DNA of 64,000 bases from Ophiura sarsii (GCA_035610835.1 CM069455.1:17993874-18057873); one strand, 5' to 3'; positions 10,455-57,362 are shown, numbered from the stretch's first letter. Numbers and translations: made by a program. Notes: generated from the sequence alone by a model not told the origin.

Positions 10455-12715
10455 TTTAAGTAAATGTTAACACTAAGTAATGTAAAGATCTACCGTATCA
10501 TATATGAGTTAGGTTTGCCTGGCACAGTGTCATTTAAGTAAAACTAAAGACAGCCTGCCTGGCACAGTGTCACAGTGCCAGAATGAATAAAGACTTTTAA
10601 AAGTAAATGTTAACACTAAGTAATGTAAAGATCTACCTTATCATATATGAGTTAGGTTTGCCTGGCACAGTATCATATAAGTAAAACTAAAGACGGCCTG
10701 CCTGGCACAGTGTCACGATGACAAAATGAATAAGGACTTTAAAAGTAAATGTTAACACTAAGTAATGTAAATATCTACCTTATCATATATGAGTTAGGTT
10801 TGCCTGGCACAGTGTCATATAAGTAAAACTAAAGACGGCCTGCCTGGCACAGTGTCACAGTGCCAGAATGAATAAGGACTTTAAAAGTAAATGTTAACAC
10901 TAAATAATGTAAAGACCTACCTTATCATATATGAGTTAGGTTTGCCTGGCACAGTGTCATATTTATAAGTAAAACTAAAGACGGCCTGCCTGGCACAGTG
11001 TCACAGTGCCAGAATGAATAAGGACTTTAAAAGTAAATGTTAACACCAAGTAATGTAAAGATTTACCGTATCATATATGAGTTAGGTTTGCCTGGCACAG
11101 TGTCATATTTATAAGTAAAACTAAAGATGGCCTGCCTGGCACAGTGTCACAGTGCCAGAATGAATAAGGACTCTAAAAGTAAATGTTAACACTAAGGAAT
11201 GTAAAAATCTACCTTATCATATATGAGTTAGGTTTGCCTGGCACAGTATCATATAAGTAAAACTAAAGACGGCCTGCCTGGCACAGTGTCACAGTGACAA
11301 AATGAATAAGGACTTTAAAAATAAATATTAACACTAAGTAATGTAAAGGTCTACCTTATCATATATGAGTTAGGTTTGCCTGGCACAGTGTCATATAAGT
11401 AAAACTAAAGACAGCCTGCCTGGCACAGTGTCACAGTGCCAGAATGAATAAGGACTTTAAAAGTAAATGTTAACACTAAGTAATGTAAAGATTTACCGTA
11501 TCATATATGAGTTAGGTTTGCACAGTGTCATATTTATAAGTAAAACTAAAGATGGCCTGCCTGGCACAGTGTCACAGTGCCAGAATGAATAAGGACTCTA
11601 AAAGTAAATGTTAACACTAAGAAATGTAAAAATCTACCTTATCATATATGAGTTAGGTTTGCCTGGCACAGTGTCATATAAGTAAAACTAAAGACGGCCT
11701 GCCTGGCACAGTGTCACGGTGACAAAATGAATAAGGACTTTAAAAGTAAATGTTAACACTAAGTAATGTAAATATCTACCTTATCATATATGAGTTAGGT
11801 TTGCCTGGCACAGTGTCATATTTATAAGTAAAACTAAAGACGGCCTGCCTGGCACAGTGTCACAGTGCCAGAATGAATAAGGACTTTAAAAGTAAATGTT
11901 AACACCAAGTAATGTAAAGATTTACCGTATCATATATGAGTTAGGTTTGCCTGGCACAGTGTCATATTTATAAGTAAAACTAAAGATGGCCTGCCTGGCA
12001 CAGTGTCACAGTGCCAGAATGAATAAGGACTCTAAAAGTAAATGTTAACACTAAGGAATGTAAAAATCTACCTTATCATATATGAGTTAGGTTTTCCTGG
12101 CACAGTATCATATAAGTAAAACTAAAGACGGCCTGCCTGGCACAGTGTCACAGTGACAAAATGAATAAGGACTTTAAAAATAAATATTAACACTAAGTAA
12201 TGTAAAGGTCTACCTTATCATATATGAGTTAGGTTTGCCTGGCACAGTGTCATATAAGTAAAACTAAAGACAGCCTGCCTGGCACAGTGTCACAGTGCCA
12301 GAATGAATAAGGACTTTAAAAGTAAATGTTAACACTAAGTAATGTAAAGATTTACCGTATCATATATGAGTTAGGTTTGCCTGGCACAGTGTCATATTTA
12401 TAAGTAAAACTAAAGATGGCCTGCCTGGCACAGTGTCACAGTGCCAGAATGAATAAGGACTCTAAAAGTAAATGTTAACACTAAGAAATGTAAAAATCTA
12501 CCTTATCATATACGAGTTAGGTTTGCCTGGCACAGTGTCATATAAGTAAAACTAAAGACGGCCTGCCTGGCACAGTGTCACAGTGACAAAATGAATAAGG
12601 ACTTTAGAAGTAAATGTTAACACTAAGTAATGTATTAAAGATCTACCGTATCATATATGAGTTAGGTTTGCCTAGCACAGTGTCATATAAGTAAAGTCCT
12701 CAAATCATTGCTTTG
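10455..12715 (+). repeat. ~143-bp tandem array, central, about 16 units, with higher-order period
   Basis: The unit order is 'aagtaaatgttaacactaag', 'atcatatatgagttaggttt', TGCCTGGCACAGTGTCA, 'taaaactaaagacggcctgc', and again TGGCACAGTGTCAC. Units start about every 141-146 bp. Variants recur every six units (about 859 bp): a 'taacaccaag' unit near 11,041 and 11,900, an 'actaaggaat' unit near 11,191 and 12,050, and 'aataaatattaacac' near 11,320 and 12,178. This indicates a recent block duplication. Confidence 0.95.
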
Positions 12716-12839
12716 ATATGCATGGGTACGTTAAAATTCGAATTTGAGTATAAGAATGAACTTACCTATTGATGAATCTTATTGTGAAAGCTTTAGAAGG
12801 CATACCAGAAACACAAAAGCTAAGATAACACATTAAAAG

Positions 12840-14035
12840 TCAAAATATCATGTATTTTGTATCTGGCACACTGACATAACTACATGAAGTATTTAGGCAG
12901 CCCTGGCACAGTGTCACACATAATTCGGGATGAAACAGTTTATATAACATATTAGAAGTAAACATATCATGTAAGTATTTTGTATCTGGCACACTAACAT
13001 AGCGGTCATAAAGTATTTAGGCAGCCCTGGCACAGTGTCACACATAAGTCAAGATAAACCAGTAAAGATAACATATTAAAAGTCAAAATATCATGTATTT
13101 TGTATATGGCACATTGACATAACTACATGAAGTATTTAGGCAGCCCTGGCACAGTGTCACACATAAGTCAAGATAAACCAGTAAAGATAACATATTAAAA
13201 GTCAAAATATCATGTATTTTGTATATGGCACATTGACATAACTACATGAAGTATTTAGGCAGCCCTGGCACAGTGTCACACATAAGTCGGGATTAAACAG
13301 TTTAGAAAACATATTAGAAGTCAAAATTTCATGTATTTTGTATATGGCACACTGACATAGTTACATAAAGTTAGAGTCAGCACTGGCACAGTGTCACACA
13401 TAATTCGGGATGAAACAGTTTATATAACATATTAGAAGTAAACATATCATGTAAGTATTTTGTATCTGGCACACTAACATAGCGGTCATGAAGTATTTAG
13501 GCAGCCCTGGCACAGTGTCACACATAAGTCGGGATGAAACAGTTTAGAAAACATATTAGAAGTCAAAATTTCATGTATTTTGTATCTGGCACACTGACAT
13601 AGTTACATGAAGTTAGAGTCAGCCCTGGCACAGTGTCACACATAATTCGGGATGAAACAGTTTACATATTAGAAGTAAACATATCATGTAAGTATTTTGT
13701 ATCTGGCACACTAACATAGCGGTCATAAAGTATTTAGGCAGCCCTGGCACAGTGTCACACATTAGTCGGGATGAAACAAGTTTAGAAAACATATTAGAAG
13801 TCAAAATATGATGTATTTTGTATCTGGCACACTGACATAACTACGTGCAGTATTTAGGCAGCCCTGGCACAGTGTCACATATAAGTCGGGATGAAACAGT
13901 TTAGATAACATATTAGAAGTACACATATAAGTCGGGATGAAACAGTTTAGATAACATATTAGAAGTAATCATTTCATGTAAGTATTTTGTATCTGGCACA
14001 TTGACATAGCGGTCATAAAGTATTTAGGCATTAAC
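12840..14035 (-). repeat. ~120-bp tandem array, right arm, inverted, about 9 units
   Basis: Reverse complement of the left-arm unit, with 'ccctggcacagtgtcacaca' near 12,901, 13,026, 13,146, 13,266, 13,385, 13,507, 13,625, 13,745 and 13,865. It pairs with 8,600-10,450 as a kilobase-scale inverted repeat. Confidence 0.95.
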
Positions 14036-14135
14036 TTACAATATCACGAAATTTCGTGAAGGCTTAAATAATGTCATGAAATGAACCAAGCAGACCATCA
14101 CAATACTTCGTGATGGCTTACATAGAGGTAACACC

Positions 14136-14143
14136 GAGATTCG
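14136..14143. repeat. Target-site duplication, right copy
   Basis: GAGATTCG, the partner of AAGATTCG at 7,709-7,716. The reading frame of the retroelement resumes through it. Confidence 0.85.
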
Positions 14144-14405
14144 CTGTCACATTTCTCCTGTCCTTCGTGACTTACACTGGTTACCAATCAAATCACGCAT
14201 TATGTTCAAGATTCTTCTATTAACTTTTAAATGTTCTCGTGGTCTAGCACCTATGTACCTCCAAGATCTCATACAAAATTACAAGCCGTTAGTTTTCAAG
14301 ATGCTTCTGCTGAACTTTGGAATCAATTACCATATCATGTTAAATCAGCCAAAACTCTTGAACAGTTCAAATCATCGCTAAAAACTTACCTATTTTTAAA
14401 TGTTA
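14136..14405 (+). pseudogene. CR1/L2-type retroelement, C-terminal part
   Basis: Continues the reverse transcriptase split at 7,708. It carries the very conserved C-terminal block 'HISPVLRDLHWLPIKSRIMF', then 'KILLLTFKCSRGLAPMYLQDL', and a shifted frame with 'AELWNQLPYHVKSAKTLEQFKSSLKTYLF'. This 'LHWLP..RI.FKI' and 'WN.LP..I....L..FK..LKTYLF' pattern is typical of CR1/L2-group proteins. There is at least one frameshift between the two parts. Confidence 0.9.
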
Positions 14406-14556
14406 ATGCATGATTTCCTTTTTGTCGTGTCTTTTGTTACTACTACATGTATAGTTTTGTATTTTTGCGTTTCTGTTTTATTTGTTATAGCGCATAGGGA
14501 CTTAATTGTGTTATGCGCTCAATAAGCATGGTTTTATTATTATTATTATTATTAAT
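14406..14556 (+). mobile_element. CR1/L2-type 3' tail with (TTA)n end
   Basis: Non-coding 3' tail containing 'gcgcatagggacttaattgt' and 'gcgctcaataagcatgg', and ending in a TTATTATTATTATTATTATTAA microsatellite. Such a tail is a standard end for this retrotransposon group. Confidence 0.8.
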
Positions 14557-15906
14557 TAGACAATTATACAATTATTGTGAAAACAATTTCCGGACTTTTG
14601 ACGGGTATGTAAAACCCAAACCAGCACCAGCAATCTTGGCAAGGTGCCAATTTCTTGTGCGACAAAACCCCCCATAATTATTGGGCGAGAGGTGTGGTGA
14701 ATGAGGGTGGGTCGGGTGACAATATGTATTTTTCGATGGATCCTGGTATCATTTGGGTGGTTCCTAGTACATGTTTTGGTATCCGAACCAGTCATGTATC
14801 TGGATGAATAGGTAACAGGCATCGACAGGGAGTCTGTATACAAAACTTTTTCACTGTGTATCACACACTAAGCAACGATATCCCATTGAAACCTAATTTG
14901 AGTGCAATTTATTTTTTTGGTAGTTGTGGTAACTGAAACAATCATAACTTCAAAACTATCCACTCGTGTTTTATGAAGGAGGTATCAAAATATGGAGAAG
15001 AAATTTGCTCATTGAAATGTATATCTCAGATTTTTCGTCCCGATTATTTATTTTGGATTAGTCAACATCAAAGCACCTGGTCCGGGACTTTTGTGTTAGG
15101 TGTGAGCTGGGGTAAGGGCAGCATATCATATGTGGACAGGTCTGAGATCGCGGCTCGGGGGGGGGGGGGGGGGGGGGGTGACCTGAAGGATATCGGGGAG
15201 GTGAAGCCTGGCAAGGGGGGCTCCCTCTCTGAGTATGCCCCTGCTCAGGGATAGCACTGGATCAAAAATGTGAGAGGTCCCATGACATTTTTCAGGACCC
15301 CGTAGGACTTCAAAAACAAATTTAAGGGGTCCCCCAAGAAATTGAGGGGTCCTGAAGTTTGGGTATTTGAAAATTTTACTTTTTAACAGGCAGTTTTAAT
15401 GAATTTATATTGTGAGCAAAGGATGGATATGTAATTTACAGAATTTCTTAAGGTTTCCATTTCCATACATCGTCAAATATAAGGGGTCCCTTCAATTTTG
15501 ATCGGGACCCGCAAGTCTTTCCAATATGAAACCTGACGCGTCACTATTAGAAAGTGAGAGGTCTAGGACGCGCAGACGCGTCAGAATGCGACCCCTGCCC
15601 CTGCTGACATCGGGTAAACTAACAACACGCGTACAATCCTAAAATCATCTTATTTGAAAGTACACGTATTGACTGTTGACACCGATCCATGATAAAAATA
15701 TATACACTGGGGTTGATTTTCGGACTCCAAAGCTTTAGAGGTTGTAATAGTACAGTAATATTTGGAATATTTCAAAGATTATCTGCCATTAATATGTTTT
15801 ACTCTTAAAACCCAACAAATGGAAATCATGTACATCATCATCAATTGGGGATCTCGGATATGACTATATGCCCCTTTGGGTAATTTCATTGTTGTACAGT
15901 GAAAAT
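14557..15906. other. Intergenic stretch, no gene recognised
   Basis: Contains a G tract at about 15,155-15,180 and 'aggggtccc' style repeats (15,290-15,540) related to mobile-element tails. No ORF with family motifs. Confidence 0.45.
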
Positions 15907-16190
15907 CACTGCAACTTATGAACGTGGAGTTTTAGACAGCGTGTACTATTATTGAAAGTACTTTTTAAGCGCCTCCAAACTGTGTCAAATGCCCAGTCAC
16001 TATGCCTTAAGTCGACAAAAGCCATGTACCTTTTTACCTAGTTGTGAGTAGGTGTGATGATTGTAAGCCTACATATTTGGCTTTCTTGGACTTCCGAAAG
16101 GCATTTGACAGTGTGGAGAAGCTTAAAAAGTACACCCAATAGTACACGCTGTCCAAAACTACACCTTCATAAGTTGTAGTGTATTCTAAA
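15907..16190. mobile_element. TIR element carrying a captured reverse-transcriptase fragment
   Basis: The two ends are long imperfect inverted repeats of about 65 bp (left 15,907-15,972, right 16,124-16,190), sharing ACAGCGTGTACTATT and AGTACTTTTTAAGC-type strings. Between them, at 16,068-16,123 on the plus strand, a short open stretch reads PTYLAFLDFRKAFDSVEKL. This is the motif A region of a non-LTR reverse transcriptase (LDFRKAFDSV). The rest of that retroelement is absent. Confidence 0.7.
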
Positions 16191-16712
16191 CAATTGATAC
16201 ACAGTATATAGGCCTATCCCCTCAATAAAAACAATACAAAATATTGCAACAATGGCAGACCCATGTTTTGATAGCATTAAGCAATATACCCATTTATTAC
16301 ACAATATCTATTTACAAAAAAATATATATATATTGATCATTGAAGAAGACATTTTTTTATCTACGATATATATTGATCATTATGTATAATATAAAAAGAT
16401 CCTTCGCTTTACATTTATACGAGTAATATTGAATATTTTTGAGTGTGATGACGAACCCAAACCATTAATATCTTAACCATTTATCATTCATGAAGTAATA
16501 AAATGCTTAGATTAAGGTTTAATTACACGATGAGAAAACAGGAAAACACAAATATTGTCATTTACAATTACTTGAAAGCTGATATAAAGCAACAGCATTA
16601 TACTCATGTGGTATCAATATGCTAATAAAATTAGCATTTTGATATATTTCCGGCCAAAGTGATACGAGCCTAAACCATTAATATAGGTTCATATTGTATG
16701 AACAAACAGAGG

Positions 16713-17075
16713 TTAAAGGTATATTATGTGATCTTTCCAGGGAACGCCCTCAACATCAAAAAGAAAATTGAAAGAAGATTTTCTTGCAGATTTACATTTC
16801 TGATCATAAATCGTACATGCATTCCAAGTTACAGGGCGATACGATTCTTAATTACTTCAAAATCATGATTTTAGAGTGAAAATAAACTGTCGGATTATAC
16901 GACAGTTTATATTTTCACTCTAAAATTCACTCTAAAACCATGATTTTGAGGTAATTAGGAATCGTATCGCTCTGTAACTTGGAATGTATGTATGATTTAT
17001 GATCAGAAATGTAAATCTAAAAAAAATAATGAATAGAGGGCGCTCTCTGGAAAAGATCACATAATATGCCTTTAA
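16713..17075. mobile_element. TTAA foldback element, family A, copy 1
   Basis: Near-perfect palindrome of ~363 bp. The ends are TTAA + AGGTATATTATGTGATC and the complement, with internal arms 'ttacatttctgatcataaat' and 'ccaagttacagggcgatacg'. TTAA at both outer edges is the piggyBac target signature. No ORF. Other copies lie at 31,796-32,172 and 45,477-45,846, with an eroded half copy at about 21,090-21,263. Confidence 0.85.
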
Positions 17076-17688
17076 CTAACAATATCAAAATGCTAATAAC
17101 CAGTAAAATTGCCGTCAGTATTCATGCCTACTGAATGATAAAAAAAATGTATTGCATGAGATAGAAAAATATTGCCCAAGTCGAAGACGAGTGCAACATT
17201 TTCTATCGAGTGCAATATATTCTTGTATCACACGAAAATAAGCCATTGAATATTATTATAATTATTTATAACAGAATGTTTTGATAAAATCAATCAATCA
17301 TCTTAATCTCAGTAATGTACTTATGCGTATCCTCTGTGCATACACGTCGCGCACATCTTCTGCGCCGCACAATATGCAGTTTTATTGGGAGCCCCATAAA
17401 AATAATAATACACAATGTTTATCCTATATAACTTAAAATGGAATGTTTACATTCCCTAAGAAGCAAAAATAGATTTTCTTTATTCCTTTGTGTTTTCATG
17501 CAATTTTGCAACGGTAAGATAAAGAATTATTATTTGATTGAATGAAGGCTATTCATTTTTCTCTCAAATATTTTGAATGATTTCTGACAATTCGTTGGTC
17601 CCACTACCGTACTATAAAAGCCATTCTTAAACAGCTAAGAAAGTTTAAGCAATCTCATTGGTTCTCAGAGAAATCAGCGACATCTAGA
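17076..17688. other. Intergenic stretch, no gene recognised
   Basis: AT-rich unique-looking sequence. No ORF, RNA gene or repeat end recognised. Confidence 0.4.
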
Positions 17689-17922
17689 TGTGACCATCCA
17701 CCACAAACCCAGTGAAAAGTCGCCCGGGCCTTTTCAGAGATATGGCTTAATAAACTCAAGAAAATTGGATTTTCAAGAGGATTTTTGATTATAAAGTGTT
17801 TATTTACAAAACAATTACATGTCATATCATTTTCAAGCTTATTTGAAGTAGATTTTAACTAAATCAAAATGTCGATTTTGAAAAATGGTGACTTTATACT
17901 GGATTCATTGTGGACGGTCACA
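17689..17922. mobile_element. TIR element (TGTGACC ends)
   Basis: TGTGACCATCCACCACAA at the left and TTGTGGACGGTCACA at the right are inverted repeats around 234 bp of AT-rich non-coding DNA. Related in end sequence to 4,431-4,688. Confidence 0.7.
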
Positions 17923-17930
17923 TATACAAA

Positions 17931-18123
17931 ACCTTTCCCAACTTTAAAAGAATCTCAAGAATTACTTATCAAATACTAGGCATGTTTATACTTATTTCAA
18001 TGCATTTCTCATGGTGATTCCAAATATGGTAATGAAATTCAATAATTTTGACATTTTGAAACATTTTGTGACATGCCATTTTGGAATGTTGTCTGCAGAC
18101 GCCTGCCACGTGGAAAGTGTTAA
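17931..18123. mobile_element. Partial TTAA element, family C
   Basis: Shares 'tttctcatggtgattccaaa', 'gtctgcagacg' and the GGAAAGTGTTAA end with the complete copy in P450 intron 1 (53,939-54,176). A rearranged copy lies at 30,455-30,950. The left end is missing here. Confidence 0.65.
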
Positions 18124-18498
18124 GCACACTGCTATTCATTGTATTTGCATAACCAGCAATTATACACTATACTTTGTGTCGATTGTCAGCTTAAGTTAGA
18201 GGTACTTTCTGCACCACGGTCGATATTCTTCTGTGAATCGTGTGGATTCAAAAAATGTCGCAATTATGTACATGTATACGTTTGATATTATGATGATACA
18301 TTCACTATAATAAGGGCTGGCGTCAACTCGTAACTTGAGAGTTGACACAAATTATAATGTGAGTGTGAGAGGGACTGTTATGTTACACCAAAGAACCTGT
18401 TGGTTATTCTTCACAACAAAACCTTCACCATCACACATACCAAGATAGGTACTCTTGCAGTTAGTCCTCAAAATGGTTGTTTAAATCCAAATAACCTA

Positions 18499-19166
18499 TA
18501 CCGGGTGGTTCAACAAAAAAAGTTGACCCAAGTTCAAAGTAATTTTTCAACCACATTTAAAGTTTCAGAAAATTTCTGTTTACTTAGTCTTGATCAGCAG
18601 TAAGTTTTGAAATTATCCTGATAAAATGGTACATTTATCTTGGTTGGTTCTTCAGATATGGTTCAATACAGAAAGCATGCACAAAACTGCCTTGGCCACG
18701 GGAGCGTCCTTTAGTAGAGATGGAATGCACAAAGTGGACTTACACACGATTGGTCACAAATTGTAAAAATAGGAGAAAAAGAAAAAAAGGAGACATCTGA
18801 AACATCTGTCTGGTGCTTGGCATTACCTACCTATACGTATCTACGTTTTTTGTTGAATGTGAATGGCACATAAGCATAGAGATTGGGATACTTTGTCAGG
18901 GCGGGCTTTTCAATTCTGAATCTAGAGCATGCTGTTTTGTTTAAGACAAAAACTAAATGACACTCCCGTGGACAAGTCAGTTTTGTACATGTTTTCTGTA
19001 ATGAACCATATCTGAAGAACCAAACAAGCTAAACGTGCCATCTTTTCAGGATAATTTCAAACCTTACTGCTGATTAAGACAAAGTAAAAACAAATTCTCT
19101 GAAACTTTAAATGTTGTTGAAAAATTACTTTGAACTTGGGTCAACTTTTTTTTGAACCACCCGGTA
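18499..19166. mobile_element. TA-flanked foldback element, ~668 bp
   Basis: The left end TACCGGGTGGTTCAA and right end TTGAACCACCCGGTA match. The inverted arms extend about 220 bp each, including 'agttgacccaagttcaaagt' and 'ccacgggag' in both. TA edges suggest a mariner-type target. The central part has no transposase. Confidence 0.85.
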
Positions 19167-19387
19167 GAGGCCGCTTAAAAAGGTTTACTGTGGAAACAGG
19201 ATGAATAGTTTGGATTTTTTTTTGAAACATAGAGCAATTGTGAACAATAGCCCAACAGACATTAACAAAGTTAATGAAATGAGTGATTACAAAACAAACT
19301 GGTAACTCTCTACAAAGAGCTCTGATGGGCCAATCAATTGGTTCACTGCAACTCAGAAAATATGTATGGTCAATGTGCATAAAATCA

Positions 19388-19393
19388 TTTATT
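19388..19393 (-). promoter_or_regulatory. Candidate polyadenylation signal of the P450 gene
   Basis: AATAAA on the minus strand, about 230 bp beyond the stop codon and just past the TGAT microsatellite. Position and sequence fit, but no transcript evidence is available. Confidence 0.5.
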
Positions 19394-19466
19394 GGATATC
19401 ACGATCATTTTACCATGTCAGTCAATGAATCAAGGAATCAGACAATTGATCAACCAACCAACCAAC

Positions 19467-54614
<35,148 letters not shown>

Positions 54615-55010
54615 GGTGACCAGCGTGCAAGATTCAGCAGAAATCTGAAATTGTAAGAACAAATTGAGCAAGTGATTAAAGGGGCATTGAGAGATTGCTG
54701 AGAAAAATGAAATTTGGAAGAAGAAAAAAATTGTTTCAATAGATAAGGTGCGTACATACATGTAGGTACCACGTGAAGTGTAATGATTTATGGGAAACGG
54801 TTGAATAATGGCGTAGATTGAAATTTGGTTGAAGCAAGTTCTGTTGTGAGTGATGCTGATAATTTCGATGTGATCTACATCGAAATTACCAAATCGTGAA
54901 ATTTTACATGATAGACGGCCAATTAAGGTAAATGGTTTCAGATGGTAGTTAGTATTGCCTAACTTTAAGTATTACGTAGGTACAATCAAACTGATTTCCA
55001 GAAATATTGA

Positions 55011-55445
55011 GGGTGCACTCCCGGGGGGGGGGGGGGCACTGACATTTGAAAAGGATATAGGTATGTGCCGCGCTGAAGACCCCCTTTTTCACCCTCTGCT
55101 GCTAGTTCTTATGATCCCCTTTTGAGCCTGCATCAGTTCTTAAGACCCCAATTTTATTGAAATTTCAAAAATCACGAAATTTTGCGTTCCAAAGCCCCAA
55201 TTTTGTGTTCCAAAGCCCCAATTCTTCGAAAATTTTGCGTTCTTAAAATAAAATAAATCGAAAATTGAACTATAGGCCAGTTCTCAAGACCTATTTTTTG
55301 GGGGAAAATCAGTTCCTAAGACCCTATTTTTCATCATAAAATCCACTCAGTTCAGTTCTGTATCCCCCCTTTTTGAGACCCTGGGCGGCACACCCCTACC
55401 AAAAAAAAAGTTGAGTGCCCCCCCCCCCCGGGGGTGCACTCCATC
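55011..55445. mobile_element. GTGCACTCCCGGGGG element, complete (upstream flank)
   Basis: The left GGTGCACTCCCGGGGGGG and right CCCCCCGGGGGTGCACT are inverted. Inside are 'ggtatgtgccgcgc' and 'gcggcacacccct'. Related fragments sit at 22,260, 45,285 and 47,716. No ORF. Confidence 0.8.
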
Positions 55446-56408
55446 CCATACATACCTCTCAGTGCCCCTTTATATTATTCATTGAAATGATTAATGATCA
55501 TATGTGATGTGATCAAGCAAAAGGAGACGGAACACGCCAATATTATTCTTTTGGGATAATACCAAACAAAGGGTAGAATTCTGGGTAAGCTTTAGAACTC
55601 TTTTGTTTTCCATTGTTTCAGATACCATTCAATTGCTAATATCTTGCTAAAATGTGGTTTTCTGCCAAATGGAGCTTGGGGCTTTCCAATATCCATTAAA
55701 ATCAAGTAGAAAATAAAGAATGTGATATTTTAGACTTCAGACTCATTGTTGCTTGATCGCATTCGCAGCCTTCAAAAACCGACAGTGCCTATATCTCTAC
55801 AGACACAGTGCCAATGTCGGCTGCCATGACTTGAATAATGGCTATGCCACTGGTGAGCCCTTTATAGATGCCTCTGCGACAGAGGTGAGAGAGAGTGACT
55901 AACTTGGTCATAAACTTTTTGCAGCCAGGGTTAATTTTTTTAATAATAAATCAAATTTTACAATGGTTTCAACTATAATTAATGGGAAGACACCTATATA
56001 TCCACCAGTGGCGGCACCAACATCATATTTTGGGGGAGGGGCGGTGGGGCAAGACAAAATTGACATTATTTGTAAAGATTACACGCAATTAGCTTTATTT
56101 CTTCTGAATTAGACATTTCAGACCCCGGGTTTCAGACCAACTTTATATTAATTATAATTACTAGTATAGTACAAATCATGATCGCATGAAATAGCTGGAA
56201 TTTGAATTTCGTCCATAGCATAACAACCTATATTTTGATTTTTAACTCCCAAAATCAGACCCATTGAACCGTTTCACATTCTGGTCCTCATGCCCCCAAA
56301 TTATGAATAACGTGTTGGCATGTACATGATGTAGACCTACATCATCTATCTAATGCTCTATACAAATTATGTACATGATACATGCCATGCTACAGTACAT
56401 TTGTATAC
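55446..56408. other. Upstream flank, no gene recognised
   Basis: AT-rich sequence without recognisable ORFs, RNA genes or element ends. It could hold promoter sequence or a noncoding first exon of the P450 gene, but nothing decisive is visible. Confidence 0.4.
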
Positions 56409-56905
56409 ATGTAGGCCCAGGAGCGTAGCCAGCATTGTCATTCCGGGGGGGGGGCAAGCATCAATATCGTCCCTATTTTTTTTTTATGTCCCTAAATTTT
56501 TTTCGTAAAAGGTTGCCCCAATTTTTTTCTAGTCACTTACCTCGTGAATTTCACGTAAGTGGGAGGGGGGGGGGGGGGGGGGGGGGGTGGGTGGGTAAGG
56601 TCAAAAAATTCGCACAGTGCAAAAAAAAAAATCGCACAGTAAATGTACTACATGAACAAATTCTCGTCCCCATTTCTCTTCTCTTTCCCCTCTCCTTCCC
56701 CTTTCCTTCTCTTTCTCCCTCTCCTTCCCCTTTCCCTTCTCTTTCTCCTCTCCTCCCCCTTTCTCTTCTCTTTCTCCCTCTCCTTCCCCCTTCTTTCTCT
56801 CTTTTCTCCCCTTCTTCTCGTCCCCATTTTTCCGCTTCGCCGTCCCCATTTTAGGTGTCCGGTGGGGGGGGGGGGGGGGGGGGGGGCGACTCGCCCCCCC
56901 CCTTG
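56409..56905. mobile_element. Poly-G element with TTCGTAAAAGGTTGCCCC body
   Basis: 'aggagcgtagccagc', a G tract, then 'tcgtaaaaggttgccccaa', 'cctcgtgaatttcacgtaag' and another G tract, followed by a CT-rich run (56,670-56,830). The same order occurs at 62,226-62,665. Long ORFs are low-complexity artefacts. Confidence 0.65.
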
Positions 56906-57210
56906 CACTTGATTAGCGGTCTTGCGCTAATAACGCTAATTGCACTTGGTTAGCACTCTGCCGCAATTAGCGCGATATCCCGTGTTCATAGCGTTGTAAT
57001 CGCTAAAGTGCAATTTCTGAAGATGAACCAAGTATATAGGAGTCGCGCAATTAGCGCTAATAGCGCTAATTGCACTTGATTAGCGTTGTAATCGCTAAAG
57101 TGCAATTTCTGAAGATGAACCAAGTCTAGAAGTCGCGCAATTAGCGCTAATAGCGCTAATTGCACTTGATTAGCGGTCTGGCGCTAATAACGCTAATTGT
57201 TCTTGATTGG
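56906..57210. repeat. ~90-bp TTAGCGCTAAT tandem repeat, cut by the gap
   Basis: 'gtgcaatttctgaagatgaa' occurs near 57,010 and 57,100 between runs of 'agcgctaattgcacttgatt'. The array runs into the assembly gap, so its true length is unknown. Confidence 0.85.
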
Positions 57211-57310
57211 NNNNNNNNNNNNNNNNNNNNNNNNNNNNNNNNNNNNNNNNNNNNNNNNNNNNNNNNNNNNNNNNNNNNNNNNNNNNNNNNNNNNNNNNNN
57301 NNNNNNNNNN
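57211..57310. other. Assembly gap (100 N)
   Basis: Exactly 100 ambiguous bases, a common placeholder for a gap of unknown size, between a tandem repeat and a long microsatellite. Confidence 0.99.
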
Positions 57311-57362
57311 TAAAATGTTTTCCTTGGGTCTATTTTAATTGATGCACATTGTTCATGAATGC

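Larger units (their letters stand above)
7717..14135. mobile_element. 6.4-kb non-autonomous element made of inverted satellite arrays
   Basis: Bounded by ~33-bp terminal inverted repeats sharing the core TGTAAGCCATCACGAA (left 7,717-7,750, right 14,102-14,135). It is flanked by an 8-bp target duplication. It interrupts the thumb region of a CR1/L2-type reverse transcriptase. Deleting it with one target copy joins '..TLSKIR' to 'CHISPVLRDLHWLP..' in frame, so the boundaries are secure. Inside are no transposase-like ORFs. There are four blocks: a GCCGGCGACGCAA repeat block, a 120-bp array in one orientation, a 143-bp array, and the 120-bp array again inverted. The ends therefore fold back on each other. 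Size, 8-bp duplication and modular inverted tandem repeats recall the foldback/TU elements described in sea urchin. That assignment is inference. Confidence 0.9.

Noticed and set aside
8600..14035. Regularly spaced repeats resembling a CRISPR array
   Set aside because: The 'spacers' are themselves repeated and the whole ~120-143 bp unit is conserved; this is a satellite inside a eukaryotic transposon.
56435..56912. Lys/Glu-, Arg- and Pro/Ser-rich ORFs
   Set aside because: Low-complexity translations of a CT-rich and G-tract region.
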